DNA of 64,000 nt from CANKHA01 sp963750965 (GCA_963750965.1 CAVVSK010000022.1:124001-188000); one strand, 5' to 3'. Numbered from the stretch's first letter, positions 42,373-51,915 are shown. The notes: generated by a model from the sequence alone, not told the origin. Numbers and translations are program-made.

Positions 42373-44432
42373 GCATGCCCGGCCGCATCAGGATGGTGGC
42401 AGCCCTGGGCGCGGCGACCTGCGCGCTACTCGGCGCGGCATGGTGGATTGCCGCCTTGGATATACCGCGTGCAGCCAACGTGACCTACTCCACCGTCGTG
42501 CTCGATCGGGAGGGGCGGCTCCTTCGTCCTTATGCCATCAGCGATGGGCGCTGGCGGCTGCGTGCGAGCGCACAAGAGGTGGACCCGCGCTACCTTCGCT
42601 TACTTTTTGCGTATGAGGATAAACGCTTCCCCACGCACCCAGGCGTTGATCCACTCGCGCTGGCGCGCGCTGCCTGGCAATGGGCCGTCAATGGAAAGAT
42701 CATTTCCGGCGGCTCAACACTGACCATGCAGGTCGCGCGACTGTTGGAGCCGCGCAGCGGACGCTCCGTATCGGTGAAGCTGCGGGAGATGCTGCGCGCG
42801 ATCGAGTTGGAGCGCTCACTCTCCAAGGATGACATCCTCTCACTCTATCTCAGTCTCGCTCCCTACGGCGGCAATCTCGAAGGCGTGCGCGCCGCCTCGC
42901 TTTCCTATTTTGGCAAGGAGCCGGCGCGGCTGACGACCGGGCAGGCGGCGCTGCTGGTGGCGCTTCCGCAGTCGCCGGAAGCGCGCCGTCCAGATCGCTC
43001 CACCGACGCGGCGCGGGCCGCGCGCGACCGCGTGCTCGATCGCGGGGTAGCCGCCGGGCTTATTCCCCCCGATGAGGTGGCGCAGGCCAAAGCCGAACCG
43101 GTGCCAACCGCACGCAGGCCGATGCCGATGCTGGCGCCACATGCCGCCGAACAGGCGGTGGCGGCGGCGCCCGAGCGCAACCTGCATCGCCTGACGATCG
43201 ACGCAGTACTGCAGAAAAATCTCGAAGATCTCGCACGCGAACGCGCGCAGGCGATGGGACCGGATATTTCGGCCGCCATCATTGCGGTCGACCACGGAAG
43301 CGGAGAAATCCTCGCCCGCGTGGCGTCGGCGAATTATTTCGATGAGCGGCGAGCGGGCCAGGTGGACATGACGCAGGCGCTGCGTTCCCCCGGGTCGGCG
43401 CTCAAACCTTTCATCTTCGGCCTCGGCTTCGAGGACGGGCTGGTGCATCCGGAAACCCTGATCGACGATCGGCCGACGCGCTACGGCGGCTACGCGCCGG
43501 AGAATTTCGACCAGACGTTCCAGGGCACGGTATCTGTGCGGCATGCGTTGCAATTGTCGCTCAACGTGCCGGCCGTGGCGGTGCTCGAAAAGGTGGGCGC
43601 CAGCCGGCTCAGCGCGCGGCTCGGCCAGGCGGGCGCGCCGCTCGTTCTGCCCAAGGGCGAGGCGCCCGGACTGGCGATGGGGCTCGGCGGGCTTGGCATT
43701 ACCCTCCGTGACCTCACGATGCTCTATGCCGGCCTGGCGCGGCTCGGCAATACAACGCCGCTGATTGAGCGTCTCGACGCCGCCGACGAGCCGGCGCCGC
43801 GGCGTCTGCTTGATCCCGTAGCCGCCTGGTACGTCGGAAACATCTTGTTTGACACGCCGCCGCCGGAACATGCACCGCACCGGCGCATCGCATTCAAGAC
43901 TGGCACCTCCTATGGCTACCGTGATGCCTGGGCGGTTGGATTTGACGGCAAACGCACCATCGGCGTCTGGGTGGGCAGGCCTGATGGGGCGCCGGTGCCC
44001 GGATTGATCGGCCGCGCCGCGGCGGCGCCCATCCTGTTCGATGCTTTCGCGCGGACGGGCCTGTCCCCCGCGCGGCTGCCCCGCGCACCCAAGGGCGCTG
44101 TGGTCGCGGCGAATGGCAAACTGCCGCCGCCGCTACAACGTTTCCGTCAGGACACATTGTCTACTGGTGACTCTACTGCCAGCCCGCGCATCCTGTTTCC
44201 GCCCAACGGCGCCCGTATCGAGTTATCGCGCAGCAACGCCGAGAGCGATCCGGTGGCGCTGAAGATTGCGGGGGGCCGAAGCCCGCTCACCGTGCTGGTC
44301 AACGGCGTGCCCCTGGCCACCGATGGAAGCACCCGCACCCTGTTCTTTGCCCCTGATGGGCCCGGCTTCCTCCGGCTGACCGTGACCGACGCCAAGGGCG
44401 GCGCCGACAGCGTAACGGTGCGCGTCCAGTAG
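42369..44432 (+). CDS. pbpC: penicillin-binding protein 1C
   Basis: Bifunctional-architecture class A PBP of 687 residues. An N-terminal membrane anchor (about 9-30) is followed by the glycosyltransferase domain with E83 in AYEDKRFPTHPGVDPLALAR and GGSTLTMQVARLL. The transpeptidase domain has S343-A-L-K in SPGSALKPFIFG, SLN in LQLSLNVPAVAVLEK and KTGTS near residue 509. A C-terminal BiPBP-type domain closes the protein. The start overlaps the stop of the alpha-2-macroglobulin gene, indicating coupled translation. Confidence 0.95.
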   Translation: MSMPGRIRMVAALGAATCALLGAAWWIAALDIPRAANVTYSTVVLDREGRLLRPYAISDGRWRLRASAQEVDPRYLRLLFAYEDKRFPTHPGVDPLALARAAWQWAVNGKIISGGSTLTMQVARLLEPRSGRSVSVKLREMLRAIELERSLSKDDILSLYLSLAPYGGNLEGVRAASLSYFGKEPARLTTGQAALLVALPQSPEARRPDRSTDAARAARDRVLDRGVAAGLIPPDEVAQAKAEPVPTARRPMPMLAPHAAEQAVAAAPERNLHRLTIDAVLQKNLEDLARERAQAMGPDISAAIIAVDHGSGEILARVASANYFDERRAGQVDMTQALRSPGSALKPFIFGLGFEDGLVHPETLIDDRPTRYGGYAPENFDQTFQGTVSVRHALQLSLNVPAVAVLEKVGASRLSARLGQAGAPLVLPKGEAPGLAMGLGGLGITLRDLTMLYAGLARLGNTTPLIERLDAADEPAPRRLLDPVAAWYVGNILFDTPPPEHAPHRRIAFKTGTSYGYRDAWAVGFDGKRTIGVWVGRPDGAPVPGLIGRAAAAPILFDAFARTGLSPARLPRAPKGAVVAANGKLPPPLQRFRQDTLSTGDSTASPRILFPPNGARIELSRSNAESDPVALKIAGGRSPLTVLVNGVPLATDGSTRTLFFAPDGPGFLRLTVTDAKGGADSVTVRVQ

Positions 44433-44520
44433 ACTTTCGGCGCCTTTGCCGCATAGCTTGTTGGCTTCAAAGCCGCGACTACCCATGATGCTAGAATTCA
44501 GCCGACGAAGGACGGCACGC

Positions 44521-45087
44521 ATGCTGGAAATCCCGGAGGACCGTTGCGAGCGTCATCGGATCTTCCAGGCCATCGATAGCGCGTTCAAGGCGGGCGACTT
44601 CGATGCTCTCGGCAAAGCGCTTGGTGGCTCGCCTTCCTGGTTTGACGAGATGATGCCATTCGAATTCGGGCTCGGTCACCCGCTGGAATACGCCATCTAC
44701 TGGAGCCCGTGCCGGTTTATCGAAGAGTTGATAGAGGCCGGCTCAAACGTCAATTATCCGGATGGCGCCGGCTTTCCCAGCTTGATTGCAACGCTTTCCA
44801 CAAACAGAGCCGATAAGCTGGATATCCTCAGACTTCTTATCCAGCACGGCGTCGATCTGCAGCAGAGAGGCGTCAACGATTGGACACCTTTGCACTACGC
44901 AGTGAGCCGGCACGATCTCGATGCGATCCGGCTCCTGCTGGCGTCCGGAGCTGATCCCAACGCCCGCACGCGGATCGATGACTATACGACCCCTCTGGAG
45001 GATGCCGAGGCCGCCGGAATGCATGACTGCGTCTTGCTGCTTCGCGAAGCGATGCAGCGGCGCCCGGGCGGTCGCGAAGATGACTGA
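44521..45087 (+). CDS. ankyrin-repeat protein
   Basis: 188 residues from the ATG at 44521, preceded by aagga. Ankyrin-type repeats are visible: PLEYAIYWSPCRFIEELIEA with GSNVNYPD, KLDILRLLIQHGVDLQQRGV, DWTPLHYAVSRHDLDAIRLL then LASGADPNARTR, and PLEDAEAAGMHDCVLLLREA. No signal peptide. The stop overlaps the start of the next gene by 8 bases, so the two were co-translated; ankyrin genes in such pairs often act as binding or immunity partners, but no toxin is seen. Confidence 0.75.
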   Translation: MLEIPEDRCERHRIFQAIDSAFKAGDFDALGKALGGSPSWFDEMMPFEFGLGHPLEYAIYWSPCRFIEELIEAGSNVNYPDGAGFPSLIATLSTNRADKLDILRLLIQHGVDLQQRGVNDWTPLHYAVSRHDLDAIRLLLASGADPNARTRIDDYTTPLEDAEAAGMHDCVLLLREAMQRRPGGREDD

Positions 45088-45542
45088 CAGTGCAGGGACC
45101 GGCGCGATCTCGGACGATCTTTCGTGGCGCTGGCACGACAACTTGATCTACGGCCTGAAACTCAATATCGGCGATCCTGAAAAGCAGGAATGGCATAGCG
45201 ATCTCGTTTTCGATATCGATTTCATCGCCGAGTGGTTGTGCGAGCCGTCAGGCGCGTGTCGGTTTCGAGTAGCGCCTGCCACCCTGGTCTTCCACCAGGT
45301 TGGCGACCTAACGCTTGCTGTTGACCACGGCGATGAATGGCTTGACGGAGTGGGCAATCAGCCACGTCACCCGCGAGCGCCTAGATCGCCCATTCGACTA
45401 TTGGCGCTGGACCATCGGACTGAGCATGCCGCCCGGTGGGGTAATCGCTTTCTGCTCCAGCGGCTTCACGCAGACGCTAAGAAGCGAACCCACGCTGTCA
45501 TTAGAACAACGTGTGCCACGAGCAGAAAGGCGGGATACTTAG
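45080..45542 (+). pseudogene. hypothetical protein gene, frameshifted partner of the ankyrin gene
   Basis: The first frame (MTDSAGTGAISDDLSWRWHD, SDLVFDIDFIAEWLCEPSG, FRVAPATLVFHQVGDLTLAV) breaks near 45330-45335, and a second frame continues with NGLTEWAISHVTRERLDRPF, then YWRWTIGLSMPPGGVIAFCS. Together they give about 155 residues of a family I have seen as uncharacterised proteins but cannot name. A single-base change would restore the frame. It may be a pseudogene or carry a sequencing error. Confidence 0.55.
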
Positions 45543-45600
45543 GGAGGCGCCGGCTTTCCCTGGGCGGGGCTTTTCTTTATGGTCCGCGCGTTTTCCCGGT

Positions 45601-47331
45601 ATGGCAGACATGACCACGACCACGCGCGATACCTCTCGTCCTCAGCGGGGACGGGGGCTGATTGCTCTTCTGGATTTTGCAGGCGTATCACATGCACGCG
45701 CGGCATTGTTTTTGCTCGCGCTGTCGCTTCTGGCTTTTCTGCCGGGATTTTTCCAGATCCCGCCGGTTGATCGCGACGAGGCACGCTTCGCCCAGGCCAC
45801 CAAGCAGATGGTGGAGACCGGCGATTATGTCGACATCCGCTTCCAGAACGAGGTGCGCTACAAAAAGCCGGTCGGCATCTATTGGATGCAGGCCGGCGCC
45901 GTGAACATCGGCGAAAAACTCGGTGTACCGGAAGCCCGCACAACTATTTGGCTCTACCGAATTCCTTCGCTGATCGGCGCCTTGGGCGCCGTGCTGCTGA
46001 CCTATTGGGCCGCGCTCGCATTCGTCTCTCGTCGCGCCGCGCTGCTGGCCGGGGTGATGTTGGGTGCCTCGATTCTGCTGGGGGTGGAAGCGCGCCTCGC
46101 CAAAACCGACGCCATGCAATTGCTCTTCATCGTCGCGGTCATGGGTGCGATGGGGCGGGTGTACCTTTCCGAACACCGCCCCGGTGCGGCGGATATCTCG
46201 GGATGGAAAATACCGGCGATCTTCTGGACCGCTTTCGCCGGCGGTGTGCTGCTGAAGGGGCCGCTGATCCTCATGCTGGTGACGCTGTCGGCGTTGACTC
46301 TTATCGTGCTCAACCGCTCGGCGCGCTGGCTATGGAAGCTGCGGCCGATTCCCGGAATCCTGTGGGTGGTTGTTCTGGCTTTGCCTTGGTTTCTCGCCAT
46401 TCTGTCTCGCAGCGGCGATACCTTTCTCGTCGAATCCTTGGGCAAGGATCTCTTCGCCAAGGTGGCGAGCGCGCAGGAATCGCACGGCGCGCCGCCCGGC
46501 TATTATCTTGCGCTGTTCTGGGTGACCTTCTGGCCGGCAGCGCCGCTCAGCTTGCTGGCTGCCCCTGCGGTCTGGACCGCGCGGCGCGAGCCGGGCGCGC
46601 GGTTCCTTTTAGCCTGGATCATTCCCGCCTGGATCGTGTTCGAAATCGTTGTCACGAAGCTGCCGCACTATGTGTTGCCGCTGTATCCAGCCATCGCCAT
46701 CCTGACCGCCGGCGCACTCGATACCGGGCTCCTGTCGCGTAACCGCTGGCTCGTTCGCGGCACATCGGGCTGGTTCATCGTGCCGCTCGTGATCTGCCTG
46801 GCGGCGATCATCATCAGCATCTACATCGGCCGGCAGTTCGATCTTTTGCCGTGGCCATTCGCGACCGCGGCCATAATCATGGGCCTGATCGCCTGGTGGC
46901 TGTATGAAAGCGACGGCGCGGAGCGCTCGTTCCTGCGCGCTGCCGCTGCCTCCATCCTGATTGCCGGTGCGCTTTACGGTTTGATCTTCCCTTCAATGAC
47001 GTCGCTATTTCCGAGCGTCACGCTGGCTGAAATACCGCGGGAGGCCGAGTGTCCGGATCCGGTAGCGGCATCCGCCGGCTATCATGAACCGAGCCTGGTC
47101 TTTCTCGCAGGTACGCAGACGCTCCTGACCGACGGTGCCGGAGCTGCGGATTTTCTGCGACAGGGCGGATGCCGCTTTGCCTTCATCGATTCGCGGCAGG
47201 AACGCAGCTTTGCGCGCCGTGCCGAAGCCATTGGCTTGCGCTACGCGCAAGGCCCGCGCATCGAGGCCTTCAACATCAGCGGTGGCCGCGCCTTCACCGT
47301 CGCGGTCTATCGCTCGGAAGCCGTGCAATGA
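45601..47331 (+). CDS. GT39/ArnT-like membrane glycosyltransferase
   Basis: 576 residues with about 12 hydrophobic segments. The N-terminal catalytic loop shows IPPVDRDEARFAQATKQMVE with the conserved Asp-Glu pair of ArnT/PMT-type transferases and YKKPVGIYWMQAGAVN. They transfer a sugar from undecaprenyl phosphate to lipid A on the periplasmic face. With the following PAP2 phosphatase, GT2 synthase and LAB_N gene it forms a coherent operon for lipid A or another envelope glycan modification. The sugar is not predictable. The start could also be the ATG nine bases later. Confidence 0.85.
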   Translation: MADMTTTTRDTSRPQRGRGLIALLDFAGVSHARAALFLLALSLLAFLPGFFQIPPVDRDEARFAQATKQMVETGDYVDIRFQNEVRYKKPVGIYWMQAGAVNIGEKLGVPEARTTIWLYRIPSLIGALGAVLLTYWAALAFVSRRAALLAGVMLGASILLGVEARLAKTDAMQLLFIVAVMGAMGRVYLSEHRPGAADISGWKIPAIFWTAFAGGVLLKGPLILMLVTLSALTLIVLNRSARWLWKLRPIPGILWVVVLALPWFLAILSRSGDTFLVESLGKDLFAKVASAQESHGAPPGYYLALFWVTFWPAAPLSLLAAPAVWTARREPGARFLLAWIIPAWIVFEIVVTKLPHYVLPLYPAIAILTAGALDTGLLSRNRWLVRGTSGWFIVPLVICLAAIIISIYIGRQFDLLPWPFATAAIIMGLIAWWLYESDGAERSFLRAAAASILIAGALYGLIFPSMTSLFPSVTLAEIPREAECPDPVAASAGYHEPSLVFLAGTQTLLTDGAGAADFLRQGGCRFAFIDSRQERSFARRAEAIGLRYAQGPRIEAFNISGGRAFTVAVYRSEAVQ

Positions 47332-48152
47332 CGGTGCTGCGGCGGATCGGAAAAAATCTGGCGACGTGGCTGCGCGCCCTGGTGCAGCCCTCGCGGATTC
47401 CACCCGCGCGCCGCAAGCCGCTATGGCCGGTGAAAGGCTGGATTACCGTGGTCGCCTTGCTCGCACTCCTTCTCGTGGTCACAGCCAGCATGTTGCTGCT
47501 CGACGCCTTTCTGATCGGGCAGGCGCGTCTGCTGCCGGAATGGGTCCGTCAGATTTTCGAATGGATCACTTGGTTCGGGAATTCCGGCTGGTTCCTGTTC
47601 CCGACTGGCATGCTGCTTCTCGTCATTGCCGCGAGCCCGTGCTCAAAACTGCCGCGCTTCTCCCAAGCCGTGCTGGCAGCGATCGCGGTGCGCGCGGGAT
47701 TCATCTTTCTTGCTGTCGGTGTGCCGGCGCTGTTCGTCACCATCATCAAAAGATTTATCGGTCGGGCGCGCCCTTACGTTTCTGAGATCACTGATCCCTA
47801 TGCCTATGATCCCTTCATCTGGAAAGCCTCCTATGCCAGCCTCCCCTCCGGGCATGCCACCAATGCTTTCGCCGCTGCCATCGCGATCGGCGCGCTTTGG
47901 CCAAAGGCGCGGGTTCCCATGTGGATTTATGCCCTGGTAATCGCGATGAGTCGGGTGGTGGTGAACGCGCATTTTCCCAGCGATGTCATTGTCGGGGCCG
48001 TTGCGGGACTGGTGGGCGCGCTGCTGGTGCGCGGCTGGTTCGCCTCCCGACGCCTTGGCTTGGTGGTGGGTAGCGACGCCACCATCCACCGGTTGCCCGG
48101 ACCCTCATGGCAGCGCACCAAAGCGGTTGCTCGAAAGCTTTTGGCCCCATAA
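47328..48152 (+). CDS. PAP2-superfamily membrane phosphatase
   Basis: 274 residues with an N-terminal helix (about 36-58) and several more. The three acid-phosphatase motifs are intact: KRFIGRARP, SLPSGHATNAFA and SRVVVNAHFPSDVIVG. Such enzymes dephosphorylate undecaprenyl pyrophosphate or lipid A phosphates. The ATG overlaps the stop of the GT39 gene (ATGA). In this operon it may recycle the lipid carrier or remove a lipid A phosphate before sugar transfer (inference). Confidence 0.9.
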   Translation: MTVLRRIGKNLATWLRALVQPSRIPPARRKPLWPVKGWITVVALLALLLVVTASMLLLDAFLIGQARLLPEWVRQIFEWITWFGNSGWFLFPTGMLLLVIAASPCSKLPRFSQAVLAAIAVRAGFIFLAVGVPALFVTIIKRFIGRARPYVSEITDPYAYDPFIWKASYASLPSGHATNAFAAAIAIGALWPKARVPMWIYALVIAMSRVVVNAHFPSDVIVGAVAGLVGALLVRGWFASRRLGLVVGSDATIHRLPGPSWQRTKAVARKLLAP

Positions 48153-48197
48153 AAGCTCGCATTCGCCAGAGGCGGCAGACTCAAATACGGATTGCCC

Positions 48198-48962
48198 ATG
48201 AACGAAATCGAGATGCGCGATAGCGCGCAGACGCCGGCGGTGTCGGTGGTCGTGCCGGTCCGCAACGAGCAGGGCAATATCGGCCCGCTGGTGGATGAAA
48301 TCGCCCAGGCGTTGACCGGCCGCTGGCGCTTCGAAATTATCTATGTCAACGACGGCTCGAGCGACGGTACTGCCGAAGAGCTCGTGCAATTGATGGCGAG
48401 CCGCCCGTACCTGCGCCAGGTGAAGCACGCTACATCCTGCGGACAATCCGCCGCGGTGCGTACCGGCAGCGAGGCCGCGCAGGCGCCGATCGTGGTCACG
48501 CTGGACGGCGATGGCCAGAACGATCCTTCATTCATTCCGGAGATGGTGCACAAGCTAATGGATGATTCGCGCATCGGGCTTGTGGCCGGCCAGCGGGTTG
48601 GGCGCAAGGACACCGGTTTCAAGAAGTTTCAATCGCGCATCGCCAACGGCGTGCGCAGCGTAATCTTGCGGGACGGTACGCGCGACACCGGCTGCGGATT
48701 GAAGGCCGTGCGCCGCGACGTGATGCTCGGCCTTCCTTATTTCGATGGGCTGCATCGTTTTCTGCCGGCGCTGGTGAAACGCGAAGGCCACGAGATCGGC
48801 TATGTGGATGTGGTGGACCGGCCGCGCCGCATGGGGACATCGAACTACGGCTTATGGGATCGGCTTTGGGTCGGCATTCTCGATCTGGCCGGCGTGTGGT
48901 GGCTGATCCGCCGCCGCAGGCGCGTCCCCCTGGTTTCGGAGGTGAAATCCAATGCTCATTGA
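48198..48962 (+). CDS. GT2 glycosyltransferase, polyprenyl-phosphate sugar synthase type
   Basis: 254 residues. GT-A fold with SVVVPVRNEQGNIGPLVDEI, YVNDGSSDGTAEEL and VTLDGDGQNDPSFIPEMVHK (the DGDGQND acidic motif of dolichol-phosphate mannose synthase-like proteins). No C-terminal membrane helices, so it acts at the cytoplasmic face, loading a sugar on undecaprenyl phosphate for the GT39 enzyme. The ATG at 48198 is preferred to a TTG at 48192. It overlaps the next gene by 11 bases. Confidence 0.85.
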   Translation: MNEIEMRDSAQTPAVSVVVPVRNEQGNIGPLVDEIAQALTGRWRFEIIYVNDGSSDGTAEELVQLMASRPYLRQVKHATSCGQSAAVRTGSEAAQAPIVVTLDGDGQNDPSFIPEMVHKLMDDSRIGLVAGQRVGRKDTGFKKFQSRIANGVRSVILRDGTRDTGCGLKAVRRDVMLGLPYFDGLHRFLPALVKREGHEIGYVDVVDRPRRMGTSNYGLWDRLWVGILDLAGVWWLIRRRRRVPLVSEVKSNAH

Positions 48963-49287
48963 ACTCTCCCGCGCCGTCGGCGACTACCTTCACGACGTTT
49001 TTGTTGGAAACCTGGATTGGGCCATCCTGGTCGGGTACATCGCCCAGGCAATGTTCGCCATGCGTTTTGTGGTGCAGTGGATCGCCTCGGAACGGGCTGG
49101 CCACAGCGTGGTGCCGATGGCCTTTTGGGTATTCTCCATCGGCGGCGGGTTGATGCTGCTGGGCTATGCGCTTTACCGCAAGGACCCGGTCTTCATCATC
49201 GGCCAGGCCTTCGGAGTCTTCGTCTATCTGCGCAATCTGCAATTCATCCTGCGCGACCGCGGCAGCGGACGTGCGCCGGCGATATAG
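48952..49287 (+). CDS. LAB_N domain membrane protein (lipid-A-disaccharide synthase N-terminal-like)
   Basis: 111 residues with three helices, e.g. WAILVGYIAQAMFAMRFVVQ, PMAFWVFSIGGGLMLLGYAL and PVFIIGQAFGVFVYLRNLQF. This is the stand-alone LAB_N family, found next to DPM-type glycosyltransferases in Proteobacteria. Its role is not defined; it may act as a lipid flippase-like or scaffold subunit. Last gene of the four-gene lipid A sugar operon, overlapping the GT2 gene. Confidence 0.85.
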   Translation: MLIELSRAVGDYLHDVFVGNLDWAILVGYIAQAMFAMRFVVQWIASERAGHSVVPMAFWVFSIGGGLMLLGYALYRKDPVFIIGQAFGVFVYLRNLQFILRDRGSGRAPAI

Positions 49288-49288
49288 C

Positions 49289-49340
49289 TGGCGCATGATT
49301 CCGAAAAGTGGAGGCCGGTTTTCGATCGGATCATGCGCCA
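49289..49340. repeat. intergenic palindromic repeat of alphaproteobacterial type
   Basis: tggcgcatgat at the left and atcatgcgcca at the right are complementary, with ccgaaaagtgg and ccggttttcg inside forming an extended imperfect hairpin. I recognise the gcatgatccgaaaagtgg pattern from Rhizobiales intergenic repeats (memory, unchecked). It lies between two convergent transcription units and could stop both. Confidence 0.75.
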
Positions 49341-49441
49341 ATTAAAATGAAGGTGGCGCGCGAGTCGCAGATAACTGTACGCAATGGCGCAACCTTGATT
49401 GCTTTCCGCAAAAACCGCTGCACGCTTTTGCTGATCGCGCG

Positions 49442-50635
49442 TTAGCGCCCGGCGGCGAGCGCAGCGAAGCCACGCTCCAGATCGGCGATCAGGTCGCCGG
49501 CGTCTTCCAACCCGACATGAAAGCGCAGGGTCGGTCCACCCGGGGTCCATTGCGTGACAGCGCGATACGCCGTGCAGTCGAAGGGGATGACCAGGCTTTC
49601 GAAGCCGCCCCAGGAATAGCCCAAGCCGAATAGGGTGAGCGCGTCGAGGAAGGCCCGCACAGCTTTGTCGGATACTGGCTTCAGCACGACTGTGAACAGA
49701 CCGCAGGCGCCGGAGAAATCCCGCTGCCAAAGCGCATGGCCGGAATCGCTTTCCAGCGGCGGATAGAGTACGCGCGCCACTTCCGGCCGTTCTTGCATCC
49801 AGCGCGCGATCTTCAGTCCCGATTCCTGATGACGCGCGAGCCGCACGCTGAGCGTCCGCAAACCGCGTAGGGCGAGATAGATGTCATCCGGCCCGACACA
49901 GAGCCCGAGCGTGCCCACTGTCTGATGCAGTCGCGGCCAGGTTGCCGCGCTGGCCGCGATCATCCCGATCATCGCGTCGGCATGTCCGGCGATGTATTTG
50001 GTGCCGGCCTGGATCGAGAGATCGACACCAAAATCCAATGCCCGGAAATACAGCGGCGTCGCCCAGGTATTGTCCATCGCCACCAGCACGCCCTTTGCGT
50101 GGGCGGCGGCCACGATCGCCGGCACATCCTGTATTTCGAAGGATAGGGAGCCGGGGGATTCGACGAAAACCAGCCGGGTATTGGGCTTGAACAGCGTGGC
50201 AATGCCAGCCCCGATCACCGGGTCGTAATAGCTCGTCTCGATGCCCAGCCGCTTGAGCTCGGTGTTGCAGAGAATGCGCGTCGGCTCATAGACGCTGTCA
50301 CTGACGAGAATGTGGTCGCCGGCGCGGGCCGCCGACAGCAGCGCGAAGGAGATGGCGGCCAATCCCGACGGTACCAAGGCGACACCGGCACAGGCCGGGC
50401 CCTCGATTTCCGCGATCGCCTGTTGCAAGGCTTCCGACGTGGGCGTGCCGCGCCGGCCGTAATGGTAACGCCCGCGGTTCGACAGCATATCGTCCGCGTT
50501 GCGGTAGAGCACAGTGGAGGCGTGATACACCGGCGGGTTGACGAAACCATGGTAGGAAAACGGGTCACGCCCGCCGGTGACGAGCCGCGTATCCGGCTTC
50601 AATTCAGGCTTTCTGCCGTCGGGTTTCTTGACCAT
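49442..50635 (-). CDS. metC: cystathionine beta-lyase
   Basis: Splits cystathionine to homocysteine, pyruvate and ammonia in methionine synthesis. The 397-residue PLP enzyme shows NPPVYHASTVLYRNADDM, GRRGTPTSEALQQAIAEIEG, DNTWATPLYFRALDFGVD and the PLP lysine in SIQAGTKYIAGHADAMIG, and GYSWGGFESLVIPF near the C terminus. The ATG at 50635 gives the normal N terminus; an in-frame ATG at 50695 exists. In related genomes metC stands next to the aap operon, as here, divergent from aapQ. Confidence 0.9.
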   Translation of the reverse strand: MVKKPDGRKPELKPDTRLVTGGRDPFSYHGFVNPPVYHASTVLYRNADDMLSNRGRYHYGRRGTPTSEALQQAIAEIEGPACAGVALVPSGLAAISFALLSAARAGDHILVSDSVYEPTRILCNTELKRLGIETSYYDPVIGAGIATLFKPNTRLVFVESPGSLSFEIQDVPAIVAAAHAKGVLVAMDNTWATPLYFRALDFGVDLSIQAGTKYIAGHADAMIGMIAASAATWPRLHQTVGTLGLCVGPDDIYLALRGLRTLSVRLARHQESGLKIARWMQERPEVARVLYPPLESDSGHALWQRDFSGACGLFTVVLKPVSDKAVRAFLDALTLFGLGYSWGGFESLVIPFDCTAYRAVTQWTPGGPTLRFHVGLEDAGDLIADLERGFAALAAGR

Positions 50636-50718
50636 GCGGCATATACCGCGTCCCTGGCCTTTGACGTCAACCCCTTGACCCTCATGCGTGATCATCCTGT
50701 GATTGGTTTCGAGGCCAG

Positions 50719-51915
50719 ATGACCGCGATCGAAGACGACAGGGCGGCGCGCCCACCCCGCATCGCGCTCCACCGGAATCCGCGGGCGCGCAGCGTTTTCG
50801 TCCAGGCGCTGTTCGTTTTGCTGCTGTTCTGGTTCGCCTGGGAATTGGTCGCCAACGCCCGGAGCAATCTTGCCGCCAAAGGGGTCATCAGCGGCTTCGG
50901 CTTCCTCGACCATAGTGCCGGCTTCGACGTCAGCCAGTCGCTCATTCCCTACAGCCCGACGGACAGCTACCGCCGGCTTTATCTAGTGGGCCTGCTCAAT
51001 ACGCTGCTGGTTGCGGTGCTGGGCATCATCCTTGCCACTGTCCTTGGCTTCGTCATCGGCATCGCGCGGCTGTCCGGCAATTGGCTGGTCGCCCGGATGG
51101 CCGGCGCCTATGTCGAGCTGATCCGCAACCTGCCGCTCTTGTTTCAACTGCTGTTCTGGTATCTCGCCGTGCTTGGCACGCTGCCCGCCACGCGCGAAAG
51201 CATTTCGGTTTTTGGTGCAATCTTCCTGAACAACCGCGGCGTTGTATTGCCACGCCCGATCCTCGGCGAGGGCGCCGGTTCGGTGGCACTTGCTTTGTTG
51301 ATCGCTCTGTTTGCGGTTTGGGTCTTGTGGCGCTGGGCGAGAAGGCGGCAGACGGCAACCGGGAAAACCCTCACGATCATCTGGCCGGGGCTGCTGCTGC
51401 TGATAGGGCTGCCGCTCGTTGCCCTGGCGGCGACCGGCTTTCCCATCGGGTTCGAGTTGCCTGAGCTGCGGGGTTTCAATTTTGTCGGCGGCTGGCGCGT
51501 CATTCCGGAATTCGCGGCGCTGCTGATCGGGCTTGTGGTCTACACCGCGGCCTTCATCGCGGAGACCGTGCGCGGGGGCATTCTCGCGGTATCACGCGGT
51601 CAGTCCGAAGCTGCCTATGCGCTTGGCATGACGCGGCGGCGCACGATGCGGCTCATCGTCATTCCGCAGGCGTTGCGGGTGATCATTCCACCGCTCGCCA
51701 GCCACTATCTCAACCTGACCAAGAATTCATCTTTGGCCGTTGGTATCGGCTATCCCGATCTATTCGCCGTTTTTGCCGGAACAGCGCTAAATCAGACCGG
51801 CGCCCAGGCCATCGAAATCATCGCCATCACCATGGCGACCTATCTTGCGCTATCGCTGGTAACCAGTGCGCTGATGAATTTTTACAACGCGCGGCTGCGG
51901 CTGGTGGAGCGCTGA
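50719..51915 (+). CDS. aapQ: general L-amino acid ABC transporter permease AapQ
   Basis: Inner-membrane permease of 398 residues with about eight helices. The permease signature lies in YVELIRNLPLLFQLLFWYLA and the EAA-like loop in ISRGQSEAAYALGMT-type context (AVSRGQSEAAYALGMTRRRT). It pairs with AapM to import a broad range of L-amino acids. It is followed by aapM after 2 bases. Unlike the usual aapJQMP order, no aapJ binding-protein gene precedes it; metC is divergent only 83 bp away. Confidence 0.9.
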   Translation: MTAIEDDRAARPPRIALHRNPRARSVFVQALFVLLLFWFAWELVANARSNLAAKGVISGFGFLDHSAGFDVSQSLIPYSPTDSYRRLYLVGLLNTLLVAVLGIILATVLGFVIGIARLSGNWLVARMAGAYVELIRNLPLLFQLLFWYLAVLGTLPATRESISVFGAIFLNNRGVVLPRPILGEGAGSVALALLIALFAVWVLWRWARRRQTATGKTLTIIWPGLLLLIGLPLVALAATGFPIGFELPELRGFNFVGGWRVIPEFAALLIGLVVYTAAFIAETVRGGILAVSRGQSEAAYALGMTRRRTMRLIVIPQALRVIIPPLASHYLNLTKNSSLAVGIGYPDLFAVFAGTALNQTGAQAIEIIAITMATYLALSLVTSALMNFYNARLRLVER

